Positions 1-8,640 of a stretch of 18,050 nt of DNA are shown in pieces; positions within the stretch are counted from its first letter, which is position 1, and each line of letters begins with the position of its first letter. The stretch covers positions 1 to 18,050 of the forward strand of contig JAENRP010000565.1 in assembly GCA_024741835.1 (NCBI GenBank). Direction: 5' to 3'. This DNA comes from Diplocarpon mali. Its lineage: Eukaryota > Ascomycota > Leotiomycetes > Helotiales > Drepanopezizaceae. The translations under genes and the position numbers were made by a program. Below the pieces are notes generated by a model. That model ran no database searches, had not been told where the DNA came from, and saw nothing but the letters and a program-made list of their open reading frames with translations.

Positions 1-192
1 TAAGCTTAAGTGAGTCGGCGCAGTAGGTAAAGGAGGCTTCTAAAGGTCGATAGTCAATATATTAGTAAGAGTTAAGGAAGGAAGGTTACCCCTTTCTTCC
101 CTATAGCTATATATATATTAATATCCTATTAATTAAGCAGTAGGGTTATATGATAATATATTAGAGTGATAGCTATATTACCTATCTTAATA
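1..192 (-). repeat. 3' LTR of outer family I element (first 3 plus-strand bases cut by window edge)
   Basis: Matches the LTRs at 1794-1988 and 7639-7833 over its full length, with transition differences. On the minus strand it starts at 192 with TATTAAGATAGG, the RIP form of the TGTTGAAATAGG seen in the best-preserved copy (7833 leftwards). Window position 1 equals base 4 of the 195-bp LTR, so only three bases of its far end are missing. The target duplication on that side lies outside the window. Confidence 0.9.
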
Positions 193-493
193 CCCTTACT
201 TAGACCTTACTCCAATTGACCTGCAGTTAGGAAAATAATAACTATCCTTTTGCGCTAATCCAACTCTTAAGTATCTTTTTAAATTAAAAACAATTAATTA
301 ATAGCAACCTTTATTAAAATCACCAATCCTACTTATAAGGTAGGACCAGGAGTCAAATTTCTAAAAGCGTTCCTTTATAAGACTATATAACTTAATTCGC
401 AGTCTAGGCCTAGGAGTCGATCTAAAGAACTTTCCTTTATAAGACTATATAACCTAATTCGCAAGGTAGGCCTAGGAGTCGTCCTTAAGCCTA
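193..493 (-). repeat. Outer element 3' UTR with polypurine tract and 62-bp tandem duplication
   Basis: Non-coding stretch between the pol stop and the 3' LTR. The polypurine tract next to the LTR reads AAGTAAGGG on the minus strand (193-201). A 62-bp unit beginning TTCCTTTATAAGACTATATAA is present twice (about 370-431 and 432-481). The inner element has one copy only (about 2170-2220). Each unit ends in a relative of the PR-IN linker repeat (GCAGTCTAGGCCTAGGAGTC at 399-418). Confidence 0.75.
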
Positions 494-1793
494 CTAAGCT
501 CCTACTATCTTTTGCAATCTTAGTATATCTTTAAATGCTTTAAACTTTGCAACTATCTTTAATAGCTTTATAAATCCATTTACTATTATTCGATCGATTA
601 GGATATAAGTAATTAATAACTTATTCTTTATAATAAGGTTGCAAATAAAGTAGTAGGCAATATTAATATATTTCGATCGCTTATATAAGTATAGATTCTT
701 TATAAGTATAATCGCCTTTATATTATCTACTTAAAGATTAATACAATTCCTATCTTATCTAATATACTTAGCGAAACCTATATCTTTTAAAACTTAAGTG
801 ATTTATAATCCTTACTTACAATTTAATAATATTAATATATATTCGGCCTTAGTGCTTATAGTAGTTATTGATTTCTATTTCCTACTTCCTTATAATATAG
901 GTCTACTATATAGTACTACTACGCTTTTAAATATACTTTTCCAACCTTTTATATTTGCCTAATCGGAATTAGTATATACCTTAAGCTTTATACTTATATA
1001 TTTTATTAGTCTATATCTTACCTTTTATATAATTATCAATCGAAGGTACCTTTTAAATCGCTTAATTATATTCTTATATTAAATCGTCGGATCCTTTAAG
1101 TTCTGATTAAGTTGCTTAATAATAAAGGCGATATCTAGTCTTATATATACTATAGTATATATAATTACTCTAATATCTTATTAGTACTTCTTTAAATCTC
1201 CTCTTTACTTATTTTTATTAGTAGGCTTTAACTTATTATACTTTCCTTCGATTGGAGTACGCTTTAGCTTAAAGTTAGGAGTATAAGTAAAGAGTCCTAT
1301 TTAGTTTAGGATCTTTTTAATATACTATTCTTAATTTAATTAGAGTTCTTAAGTGGAGCGGTTCCTTATAATACAAATGCTAAGGATCTTATAAATTCCC
1401 TTTAGATCTTTAGTATTAAAACGTTTCTAAATTATTATAAAGAACCAATTTAATTAAGTAGTTGTTTTCGCAGCTATAGTAATATTATTAATATATAGTA
1501 GCAACTTAATTCTACGCTTAATATAGGTAAATAGACAAGGGTTAGCTAGGCTTTAAATAAATCCTATTTCTACTAGAGCAAAGCTATATAAGAGGTTCTA
1601 ATTATAAGCTGATTATTTAAGCCTATAAATACTGCAAAGTATATAAAGAGAGTGGCTAGTATATATAGGAATACTATTAGGTTAAGAGAGAAAAATCCGT
1701 TCCTTTATAATCGCTTTAGTAAATGCATTTTTAATATTGTACTATTTGTATTTAAGGTCCTTAGCAGCTACTATTGCTATAAATATGCGAAGG
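494..1793 (-). pseudogene. Outer element pol, RT (most) and RNase H, RIP-degraded
   Basis: The minus-strand translation (first codon base 1 mod 3) gives a copia RT and RNase H broken by stops. The RT catalytic region is recognisable: YNIKNAF, with the first Asp codon now AAT (1736-1738), and YINN replacing the YVDD-type motif (1484-1495). RNase H follows with DIAFIIKQLNQNLKDPTI, a KGWKSIFKSV segment matching the copia RKSTxG region, then TTISTKAEY and YKRSKYINIAYYF (the HERSKHID region). The frame ends at a TAG at 494-496 after KIVGA; because RIP makes TAG from CAG or TGG, the true stop could be a few codons further on. The gene is cut at its 5' side by the inner element at the GAAGG target (1789-1793); the upstream half continues at 7834. 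Non-functional. Confidence 0.9.
1789..1793. repeat. Target site duplication GAAGG (left copy; right copy 7834-7838)
   Basis: GAAGG directly abuts both ends of the 6,040-bp inner element (1789-1793 and 7834-7838). Five bases is the usual copia integrase duplication. The unoccupied version, AAAGG after RIP, is at 3527-3531 inside the inner element's own pol, within a matching context on both sides. Confidence 0.93.
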
Positions 1794-1988
1794 TATTGAG
1801 CTTAAGTGAGTCGGCGCAGTAGGTAAAGGAGGCTTCTAGAGGTCGATAGTCGATATATTAGTAAGAGTTAAGGAAGGAAGGTTACCCCTTTCTTCCCTAT
1901 AGCTATATATGTATTAATATCCTATTAACTAAGCAGTAGGATCATATGATAATATATTAGAATAATAGCTATATTACCTATCTTAATA
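1794..1988 (-). repeat. 3' LTR of inner element
   Basis: This 195-bp repeat is collinear with 7639-7833. On the minus strand it begins TATTAAGATAGG at 1988 (RIP form of TGTTGAAATAGG) and ends CTCAATA at 1794 (RIP form of CTCAACA), so the original ends were the inverted pair TGTTG...CAACA. The minus-strand tract AAGTAGGGA (1989-1997), directly upstream, is the polypurine tract. Confidence 0.92.
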
Positions 1989-2231
1989 TCCCTACTTAGA
2001 CCTTACTCTAATTGACCTGCAGTTAGGAAAATAATAACTATCCTTTTGCGCCAATCTAACTCTTAGGTATCTCTTTAAATTAAAAAAAAACAATTAATTA
2101 ATAGCAACCTCTATTAAAATCACTAATCCTACTCGTAGGGCAGGACCGGGAGTTAAATTTCCAAAAGCGTTCCTTTATAAGACTATATAACTTGACTTGC
2201 AGTCCGGGCCTAAGAGTTGTCCTTAAGCCTA
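1989..2231 (-). other. Inner element 3' UTR
   Basis: Non-coding tract between the pol stop (about 2232) and the 3' LTR, carrying the polypurine tract at 1989-1997. It contains GCAGTCCGGGCCTAAGAGTT at 2199-2218, a near match to the PR-IN linker repeat, and a further relative around 2140-2155. It lacks the 62-bp duplication seen in the outer copy. Confidence 0.75.
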
Positions 2232-2239
2232 CTAAGCCC

Positions 2240-3665
2240 CTACTATCTTCTACAACCTTAGCATATCTTTAAATACTTTGAACTTTGCAACTATCTTTAG
2301 TAGCTTTATAAATCCATTTGCTACTATTTAATCGGTTAAGATATAGGTAATTAATAACTTATTCTTTATAATAAGGTTGCGGATAAAGTAGTAGGTAATA
2401 TTAATATATTTTAATCGCTTATATAAGTATAGATTCTTTGCAAGTGCAATTGCCCTTATATTATCTATTTAAAGATTAATACAGTTCCTATCTTATCTAA
2501 TATACTTAGCGAAACTTATATCTTTTAAAACTTAAGCAATTTATAATCCTTACTTGCAATTTGATAATATTAATATATATTTTACCTTAGTACTTGTAAT
2601 AGCTACTGATTTTTACTTCCTACTTCCTTATAATATAAGTCTGCTATATAGCACTAATACGCTTTTAAATATACTTTTCCAACCTTTTATATTTGCCTAG
2701 TTAGAATTAGTATATACCTTAAGCTTTGCGCTTATATATTTCGTTAGTCTGTATCTTACCTTTTATATAATTATTAATTAAAGGTATCTTTTAAGTCGCT
2801 TAATTGCGTTCTTATATTAAATTGTCGGATCCTTTAAGTTATAATTAAATTGCTTAGTAATAAAGGTGATATCTGATCTTATATATACTATAGTATATAT
2901 AATTGCTCTAATATCCTATTAGTACTTCTTTAGATCTCCTCTTTACTTATTTTTATTAATAGGCTCTAATTTATTATACTTTCCTTTAATTGGAATACGC
3001 TTTAACTTAAAGTTAAGAGTATAAGCAGAGAGTCCTATTCGATTTAGGATCTTCTTAATATACTACTCTTAGTTTAACTAGAGTTCTTAAGTAGAGCGGT
3101 TCCTTATAACGCAGATGTTAAGGATCTTATAAATTCCCCTTAGATCCTTAGTATTAAAACGTTTCCGAATTATTATAAAGAACTAATTTAATTAAGTGAT
3201 TATCTTTATAGCTATAGTAATATTATTAATATATAATAGCAACTTGATTCTACGCTTAATATAGGTAAATAAATAAGGGTTAGCTAGGCTTTAAACAAAT
3301 CCTATTTCTATTAGAGTAAAGCTATATAAGAGGTTCTAATTATAAGCTAATTGTTTAAGCCTATAAATACTATAGAGTATATAGAAAGAGTGGCTAGCGC
3401 ATATAGGAATACCGTTAGGTTAAGAGAGAAAAATCCGTTCCTTTATAATTGCTTTAGTAAATGCATTTTTAATATTGTACTATCTGCATTTAAAGTCCTT
3501 AGCGGCTACTATTACTATAAATATGCAAAGGATATTTATACAAACTATCGGCGCGAATATATCGAAGTAGTCTTCTCCATACTATTAAGAGAAGCCCTTA
3601 GCTATAAGCCTTGCCTTATAACATTTTAAGGTCCTATCTATATATATCTTAATTATAAAGACCTA
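2240..3665 (-). other. Reverse transcriptase and RNase H domains of inner element
   Basis: RT would copy the element RNA and RNase H would degrade the template. Visible RT landmarks are TLKCYKARLIAKGFS (about 3620-3580), EDYFDIFAPIV, YNIKNAFTKAI with the first catalytic Asp codon now AAT (3474-3476), PNGIPI, and YINN at 3233-3222 where YVDD-type residues are expected. RNase H follows with DITFITKQFN, NLKDPTI, GWKSIFKSV, TSTKVKYIL (both Glu codons of the usual TEAEY now Lys) and YKRLKYINIAYYF. All substitutions at catalytic sites are G-to-A on the coding strand, the RIP direction. The uninterrupted target site of the family lies at 3527-3531. Confidence 0.9.
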
Positions 3666-4439
3666 CTTTATTAATACTAGGTTTATATCCTTTGGTATTA
3701 GTTCCTCTATTTATATACTATTTATAGTAAGAGAGCTTATCTCCTCTTAAATTGCCTTACTTTATACTACTTTATTCTCCAGATCGTTAATAGCTTTATT
3801 ATACGTCTTTAGAAAAGAGATTTTCATTATCCCTCTAGCAATTAAAAACATATTATCTTTATCAAAGCTCTATTAAAGTTTAAGCTTATAGATTCTATAT
3901 ACTATTATAGCTTAGATACGCTTAGACTTGCGTTTATCTAAGGTGTCTTTTAGTTCTAGGTCTTTATTCCTCTTTAAAGACGTAGGTTCAGCTGTAGGTT
4001 CTATAGGCTTATTATCTAAGGAACCGCTTTCCGATAGTAGAAGCTTATTATTACTTATACCTATTTTAGAAACATCCTTTACCTTAGGTGCTTTAACTAA
4101 AGGGATAATAATATTAAAGTTGTTTTATACTTTAAGTAGTTTGCGGATAATAGGAATAGTCTATTCGGCCTTTAGGCGATTAGCAGGTTATCGATTAGCA
4201 GGTATGCTTAATATGCTTAAGCTAAGAGAAAGGGGTTATTAGTTCGGCTTAATAGTATTACTATCGAATAGTATACCTTGCGAATCTTTAGGTATATAGA
4301 GCTTTAAGGATAGCTCCTTCCTATTTTAAGCTTTATTAAACTTAATTACTAAAGATATGATTACTTACTTTAGATTTAGCGCATATACTATCTATTACTT
4401 TATTATTTATTTAATATACTTAATAAATATATATTCTCT

Positions 4440-5115
4440 ACTTTAATTTATTAGCTTCTTACTCTTTATACCTATAGGCTAGGACTTTAGGCTAATATAG
4501 GAGTAGTAGACGCTTTTAAAGATATAGATATAGTTTAGACTTAGTTTTTATTTGAAATATACCTTATATAGTAATATTCGGGTGCTATTAACTATTAGTC
4601 TATTACCTATTCTATTTCGCAAGTATACATTTGCCTTAACCGCAAGGTCCTAGAATTCTAATAGTAGGTCAGCATCTTGCAATAGAGTGCAATAGTCAGT
4701 CTTTGCTTATTAAATGCTTCGCTTAGCGATACTATTCTAATAGGAACCTTTATATATTATAGTTAGTTTATAATAAACTTCTTATTTTACCTATTTATTA
4801 AGCTTTACTTTAATCTCTAATATATTATTAGACTTAATAGCTATTAGCTTTAACTAGGTCTAGCGTTCCTTTATTACTTTTTAAGTTTCTAGCTTTTTTA
4901 TAAGCTTAGATTTAGTCTTAGCGCAAATGGTTTATATCTATTAAGTAGAGTTATCTACTATTTAAGAAAACTAATTATTTCCTTTAATTAAGGTTATAAA
5001 TAGTCCGGTAGTATTAATAGATATTAGCGCTAGTATTAAATCTTTTTATAAACTAAGCTTAATTTGCGTTTAATTTTAAAGTTTTATTAGCTTGCAAATT
5101 CGGCATATTAAGCAA
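4440..5115 (-). other. Integrase domain of inner element
   Basis: On the minus strand, CRIC (5105-5094) gives the two zinc-finger cysteines of the HHCC module, followed by KLIK and the core. The core shows LISINTTGLF where copia integrases carry the first catalytic Asp, IKSNNILEI with the second Asp codon now AAT (4829-4827), and NSIAKRSI with the catalytic Glu now Lys (4724-4722). Next come LLLEF, DLAVKANVYLRNRIGNR and the IRIFGSV-like IYIFKSV, typical of fungal copia. All three acidic residues are lost, each by a change RIP can make. The outer copy has the same Glu-to-Lys change (about 16930-16932), consistent with RIP saturation. Confidence 0.88.
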
Positions 5116-5332
5116 TCCTTTAGTACTTAGATCTTCCGTTTTAGGGTTAAGACCTTATATAGGCCCTTTAATTTCTCTAGCCTTAGATATACGAATCTTT
5201 TATATATTAATTAATACCTTAATAGGCTTTTGGCTTTTAATAACTTTAATAGCCTATTATTAGTCGATGCTTTATTATTAATAATTAAAAAGGACTAGTA
5301 ATAGTAGTTTAAGGTTTTACTGTTTTCTAATT

Positions 5333-5712
5333 GCAAGCCTGGCTTAAGAGTTGTTTTTAATAAAACCGCAAGATCTACTTACAGTCCTAGCTTAAGAGTT
5401 AATATCTTAGAAATAGCAAGATCTACTTGCAGTCCTGGCCTAAGAGTCATTTCTGCGAATTTCACTTGCAATCATAGCCTAAGAGTTATTATTAGCGAAT
5501 TTGCAAAATCTACTTATAGTCCTAGCCTAAGAGTCATTTTTACTAAATTCACTTATGATCCTAGCTTAAAAGTCATCTTCGAGGATACTTTACAATCTAC
5601 TTATAGTCCTAACTTAAGAGTCTATCTATTCTCCTTATCCTTGCTCAATTGTATTAAGGCGGAAAGTGCACTTTCCTTAAAGGAATCTACTTATAAGTCC
5701 GGCCTAAAAGTC
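5333..5712 (-). repeat. In-frame minisatellite in the PR-IN linker, 8 copies (inner element)
   Basis: A 20-bp core, consensus GCAGTCCTGGCCTAAGAGTC on the plus strand, starts at 5333, 5381, 5429, 5468, 5516, 5555, 5603 and 5693. Spacings are 48, 48, 39, 48, 39, 48 and 90 bases, all multiples of three. It lies between the protease and integrase domains in the gag-pol frame and on the minus strand encodes repeats resembling LRPGLRVDxA. No known domain is recognised. Conserved phase with variable copy number suggests a tolerated flexible linker. Confidence 0.85.
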
Positions 5713-5900
5713 AATTTCTATAATATTACCTTTAAGATAATATAAAGTCTATCTTTAATTTTAGCTTTAAAGATCACTTTATAATTATTATTTATAAACT
5801 ATATAAATTAATTATTAAAAACTCCTATATAATTCAACTTTATATAAATCTTACAGTTAAATAAAAGATTAATACCTAAGTTAAGCATAAGGAGAACATT

Positions 5901-6110
5901 TTATAAAAGGAAAGAAACGCTAGCGATATTCATCTCTACTATACTTATTAAGTCTATATATAACCTTCTACTACTAACCTTAATAGAGCGCCTTTTTATT
6001 TTAATAAATAGGCCTTTAAATAAGTAGGATTTATTAATTATATATACTATACAATTAGTATTATTATACCAGTTGGATTCAAGGATCTTATAAAAATCGG
6101 CTTTTAAGAT
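5901..6110 (-). other. Aspartic protease domain of inner element
   Basis: Part of an uninterrupted 130-codon minus stretch (6293-5901). WYNNTNCIVYIINKSYLF matches the copia protease active-site region (W-x-D-S/T-G-A/C-T-x-H-I). The catalytic Asp codon is AAT at 6062-6060 and the Gly codon is AAT at 6056-6054, so D-T-G has become N-T-N. KGLFIKIKRR and a glycine-poor strand region follow. The protein-level open stretch is a remnant, not a functional gene. Confidence 0.85.
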
Positions 6111-6343
6111 ATAAGTATCTTTATTATAATTATTATTTAAATTATTAAAAGTGGATTTAGGTTTAAATAACTTATTATTATTATTAAAAGTATTTGCTAA
6201 AGTTTTAATTAAATAGCCTTTTCCTTTGCCTTTCCTTAGTAGTTGCAGCCTTTGATAGGATAAGGGCAATTTGCTTTTTAACTTTTGCTTCAATTGCTTT
6301 TTAATATTAAAGCTAGCGATTATATCGATTAATTGCCTTTTAA

Positions 6344-6387
6344 CTTTACAATTAGTAATATTATAAGCACTATTATAAAAGTAGTAT
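6344..6387 (-). other. Degraded gag zinc knuckle, inner element
   Basis: The minus-strand peptide YYFYNSAYNITNC fits a CCHC nucleic-acid binding knuckle. The first two cysteines have become Tyr (TGC/TGT to TAC/TAT) and the histidine has become Asn, leaving the last Cys. The spacing after the His position is one residue short of the classic CX2CX4HX4C, so the assignment is probable only. Lys/Arg-rich sequence (KQKLKSK, LLRKGKGKGY) follows, as is common after gag knuckles. Confidence 0.6.
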
Positions 6388-7232
6388 CTCCGATGAGCTT
6401 AAGGGCTTATCCTACGCTCCTTCCTCTTCTTAAGCTTATCGTTGCCTTATAACGCGGCGTTTGCCGATTTAAAGCATCCTTCGAAGTCTTACTTAATAGT
6501 TCAAAGGAGGTCGATCTTCTTATAAATCTTAAGGTTGGATTAAATAAGAAGAGATTGTTTTATAATAGCGAACTTAAGAGGAAGGCTATTAAGTAGGAAA
6601 CTAAAAAGCTAAGTTTCCTTAAAAGTCATAGCTATCTTAGGATCTGCGGTTCTTACTCTCCTCCTTGCTTTACGCAATATAAACTAAGTAGAGTCTATAT
6701 TTATATCTATATCCTTACTATCTTTATCTTTTCTATATTAAAATAAAGTGATCTATTATAGCAAATGCTAGGTATTAAAGGCAGTTATTTAAAAGTATTT
6801 TACTTTTAAAGTATCCTATCTTATTTTCGCATTATTATAAACTTAAATAAAATCTCGATCTTTATTACTTAAACCTTTATTAATCTTAAGCTTGCATTTA
6901 GCTAAGGCCAGCCTATACTCCTTCTCCTTTTCTATATTTAAAATCTACCTTTAGGATTCTCGGTTATTATCTACTAAAGCTCCTAGGCTAAGCTTATTTA
7001 ATATATTTAGTAAATCCTTAGCAATTATATTAGCTATTAAAGTAAAAGTAGATAAATTAATAGAAGGAGTATAAGGGGCTATTCTTGCGTATTTAATAAG
7101 TATCTTTTAAATCGCTATTTCAATACCTTTACTTTTAAAGTAAAGCTTTAAATCGTCGAACTATTATTGCTAGTTCTTTTAAAAGAGTTAGAGGTCTTTA
7201 GGCCTTATATTTCGATCGGAATCGGAAGCTAT

Positions 7233-7627
7233 TACTATTTCGAATAGAATTGCATTGAAAAATCAAATAAATTAAATAGTTAAAGGCACTCCTCCTATCG
7301 AAAAGTCGAAATAATTAAATAGCAGGTATTATAGAAGTATTAAATAAGGAGGAAGTCCTCTTATCGAAAAGGGTTTTTAGGTTGTAACGCAAGGAATCAT
7401 ACCTCTTATAAAATATAGTAAAGTAAGGAATCATACCTCTTATAGTACCAAAGGGTTATAAAGCAAGGAATCACACCTCTTATAATACAGGTTGGCTAAA
7501 TAAGGAATCATACCTCCTATTCGCCAATTGCTTGCCTTTTACTATAAGTCTCGTTCAACTTCCTATTAATAGTTGCAGCGCAAGTGCTTTCTAAGGGAAG
7601 TTAATAATCTATTATCAGTCTATCTAA
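7233..7627 (-). other. Inner element 5' leader with tandem motif
   Basis: Untranslated leader between the PBS and the inferred gag start. The plus-strand motif AAGGAATCATACCTCTTATA is present four times at 7391-7410, 7425-7444, 7465-7484 (one change) and 7502-7521 (one change), spaced 34, 40 and 37 bases. Two looser relatives ending TATCG are at 7285-7300 and 7351-7366. Spacing is not in threes, so it is not coding. By position it could serve packaging, translation or transcription, but no function is shown. Confidence 0.75.
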
Positions 7628-7638
7628 GGCTTATAACC
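7628..7638 (-). other. Primer binding site, initiator-Met half-tRNA type (inner element)
   Basis: Directly after the 5' LTR the minus strand reads GGTTATAAGCC. This matches the complement of the anticodon arm of fungal initiator tRNA-Met (GGTTATGAGCC) apart from one G-to-A change of RIP type. Internal rather than 3'-end priming by a cleaved initiator tRNA is known for Drosophila copia. Confidence 0.8.
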
Positions 7639-7833
7639 TATTAAGCTTAAGTAAGTCGGCGCAATAGGTAAAGGAGGCTTCTAAAGGTCGATAGTCGATA
7701 TATTAATAAGAGTTAAGAAAGGAAGGTTACCCTTTTCTTCCTTATAGCTATATACGTATCAATATCCTATTGACTAAGCAGTAGGGTCATATGACAATAC
7801 ATCAGAGTGATGGCTATATCACCTATTTCAACA
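7639..7833 (-). repeat. 5' LTR of inner element
   Basis: Best-preserved family I LTR at its outer end: on the minus strand it starts TGTTGAAATAGGTGATATAG at 7833 and ends CTTAATA at 7639. It is 195 bp, equal to 1794-1988. GAAGG follows on the plus strand at 7834-7838 and the PBS precedes at 7628-7638, fixing both borders. Confidence 0.93.
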
Positions 7834-8383
7834 GAAGGGTGTTTATATGAACTATTGGTGCAAATGTGTTAAAGTAGTCTTCTCTATACTATTAAGAGAA
7901 GCCCCTAGCTATAAGCCTTGCTTTATAATATTCTAAGGTCCTATTTGCATATATCTTAATTATAAAGACCCACTTTATTAAAACTAGGTTCACGTCCTTT
8001 AGCATCAGTTCCTCTATCTATATACCATTTGCAATAAGAGAACTTATCTCCTTTTAAATTGCCTTATTTTATACTACTCTATTCTCTGGATTATTAATAG
8101 CTTTATTATACGTTTTTAAAAGAGAGATTTTCATTGCCCTCTTAGCGGCTAAGAACGCATTATCTTTATTAAAGCTCTATTGAAGTTCGAGCTTATAGAT
8201 CCTATGCGCTATTATAGCCTAGATACGCTTAGACTCTTATTCGTCTAAGGTGTCTTCCGATTCTAGGTCTCTATTCCTCTTTAAAGACGTAGGTTCAGCT
8301 ATAGGTTCTATAGGCTTATTATCTAAAGAACCGCTTTCTAGTAGTAAAGGCTTATTATTACTTATACCTATTTTAAGAACATC
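7834..8383 (-). pseudogene. Outer element pol, IN-RT spacer and RT amino end
   Basis: Collinear with 3527-4077 of the inner element. The minus translation contains KARLIARGFS (about 7890-7918), the fingers of copia RT, preceded by the charged, low-conservation spacer between integrase and RT. It is cut on one side by the inner element (GAAGG 7834-7838) and on the other by element 2 (ACATC 8379-8383). Reading phase is 1 mod 3, matching 494-1793 once 6,045 bases are removed. Many RIP stops. Confidence 0.88.
8379..8383. repeat. Target site duplication ACATC (left copy; right copy 16280-16284)
   Basis: ACATC abuts both ends of element 2. The empty site is seen in the inner family I copy at about 4073-4077 (AAACATCCTTTACC), and the outer copy resumes with ACATCCTTTACT on the right side. 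Confidence 0.93.
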
Positions 8384-8468
8384 TGTTGTGCAGAAAATAG
8401 GCTAAATATGCTAGTACGCGCCCTAAGGTATGGATTCACATTTTGGCCGAGCGGTATTATACACAATA
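8384..8468 (+). repeat. 5' LTR of element 2 (85 bp)
   Basis: 80 of 85 positions match 16195-16279, and all five differences are transitions of RIP type (this copy has the A or T). It begins TGTTGTGCAG and ends TACACAATA. The border is fixed by ACATC on the left and the PBS on the right. A 60-codon open stretch overlapping it (8408-8590) is not a gene. Confidence 0.88.
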
Positions 8469-8480
8469 GTTATAAGCCCT
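8469..8480 (+). other. Primer binding site, initiator-Met half-tRNA type (element 2)
   Basis: GTTATAAGCCCT immediately follows the 5' LTR and matches the complement of the fungal initiator tRNA-Met anticodon arm (GTTATGAGCCCT) with one G-to-A difference. It is the same priming site as in family I on the opposite strand (7628-7638). Confidence 0.8.
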
Positions 8481-8640
8481 ATGAGCACTTTAATATGCTT
8501 TCTCTTTATATGCAACCGGCTAGAGGGCCCTTTGAGCTTTTAACCGACTTTTCGAGTATTTATAATAACTCGAAGGACCTTTATTTTTAATTAACAAATC
8601 TCTATTTTCCGATCGAACCTTATTTGCAAACTTCATCTAT
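8481..8640 (+). other. Element 2 leader
   Basis: Between PBS and gag. Compared with gag-pol it keeps many CpA and TpG dinucleotides (for example TATGCAACCGGC), so it is only lightly RIP-mutated. TTTAACCGACTTTTC (8539-8553) recurs near 15923. No gene seen. Confidence 0.65.

Larger units (their letters stand above)
2232..7232 (-). pseudogene. Inner element gag-pol polyprotein, full length but RIP-degraded
   Basis: One minus-strand frame (first codon base 2 mod 3) runs from gag to RNase H and is interrupted by many TAA/TAG codons. Domain order: gag about 7232-6300 with a damaged zinc knuckle (6344-6387), protease about 6110-5905, repeat-bearing linker 5333-5712, integrase zinc finger and core about 5115-4440, RT about 3665-2900, RNase H about 2870-2240. 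The probable start is ATA at 7232-7230 followed by GCTTCCGAT; an ATG at TpG would become ATA by RIP, and the codon is in the gag frame. This start is inference. The end is a TAG at 2234-2232 after VGA, possibly a RIP-made stop. Preserved phase over 5 kb and the IN-before-RT order identify copia firmly. Confidence 0.9.
1794..7833 (-). mobile_element. Inner full-length Ty1/copia retrotransposon (family I), RIP-inactivated
   Basis: Complete structure on the minus strand: 5' LTR 7833-7639, primer binding site 7638-7628, leader with tandem repeats, gag-pol about 7232-2232, 3' UTR with polypurine tract, 3' LTR 1988-1794. Length is 6,040 bp with 195-bp LTRs, ordinary for copia. Gag, protease, integrase, RT and RNase H all read in the same minus phase (first codon base 2 mod 3), so the ancestor had one long gag-pol frame and later damage is almost all substitution. 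It is flanked by GAAGG on both sides and lies inside an older copy of its own family. No coding function can survive: stops occur throughout and the PR, IN and RT catalytic residues are replaced. Confidence 0.93.

Noticed and set aside
1..3531. Apparent tandem segmental duplication of about 1.8 kb
   Set aside because: LTRs and GAAGG target duplications show two family I elements, one nested in the other, sharing the same 3' portion.
3351..3629. 92-codon plus-strand open frame
   Set aside because: Lies antisense to the RT domain of the inner element.
3928..4242. 104-codon plus-strand open frame
   Set aside because: Antisense to the IN-RT spacer of the inner pol; no own motif.
5333..5712. CRISPR-like or regulatory repeat array
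   Set aside because: Spacings are multiples of three and the array lies in the gag-pol frame between PR and IN, so a coding linker explains it better.
7391..7521. CRISPR-like array (20-bp repeats with short spacers)
   Set aside because: Only four units, irregular gaps, AT-rich fungal-type context, and a position exactly in a copia leader.
8408..8590. 60-codon plus-strand open frame
   Set aside because: Starts inside the 85-bp LTR and crosses the PBS; chance opening.
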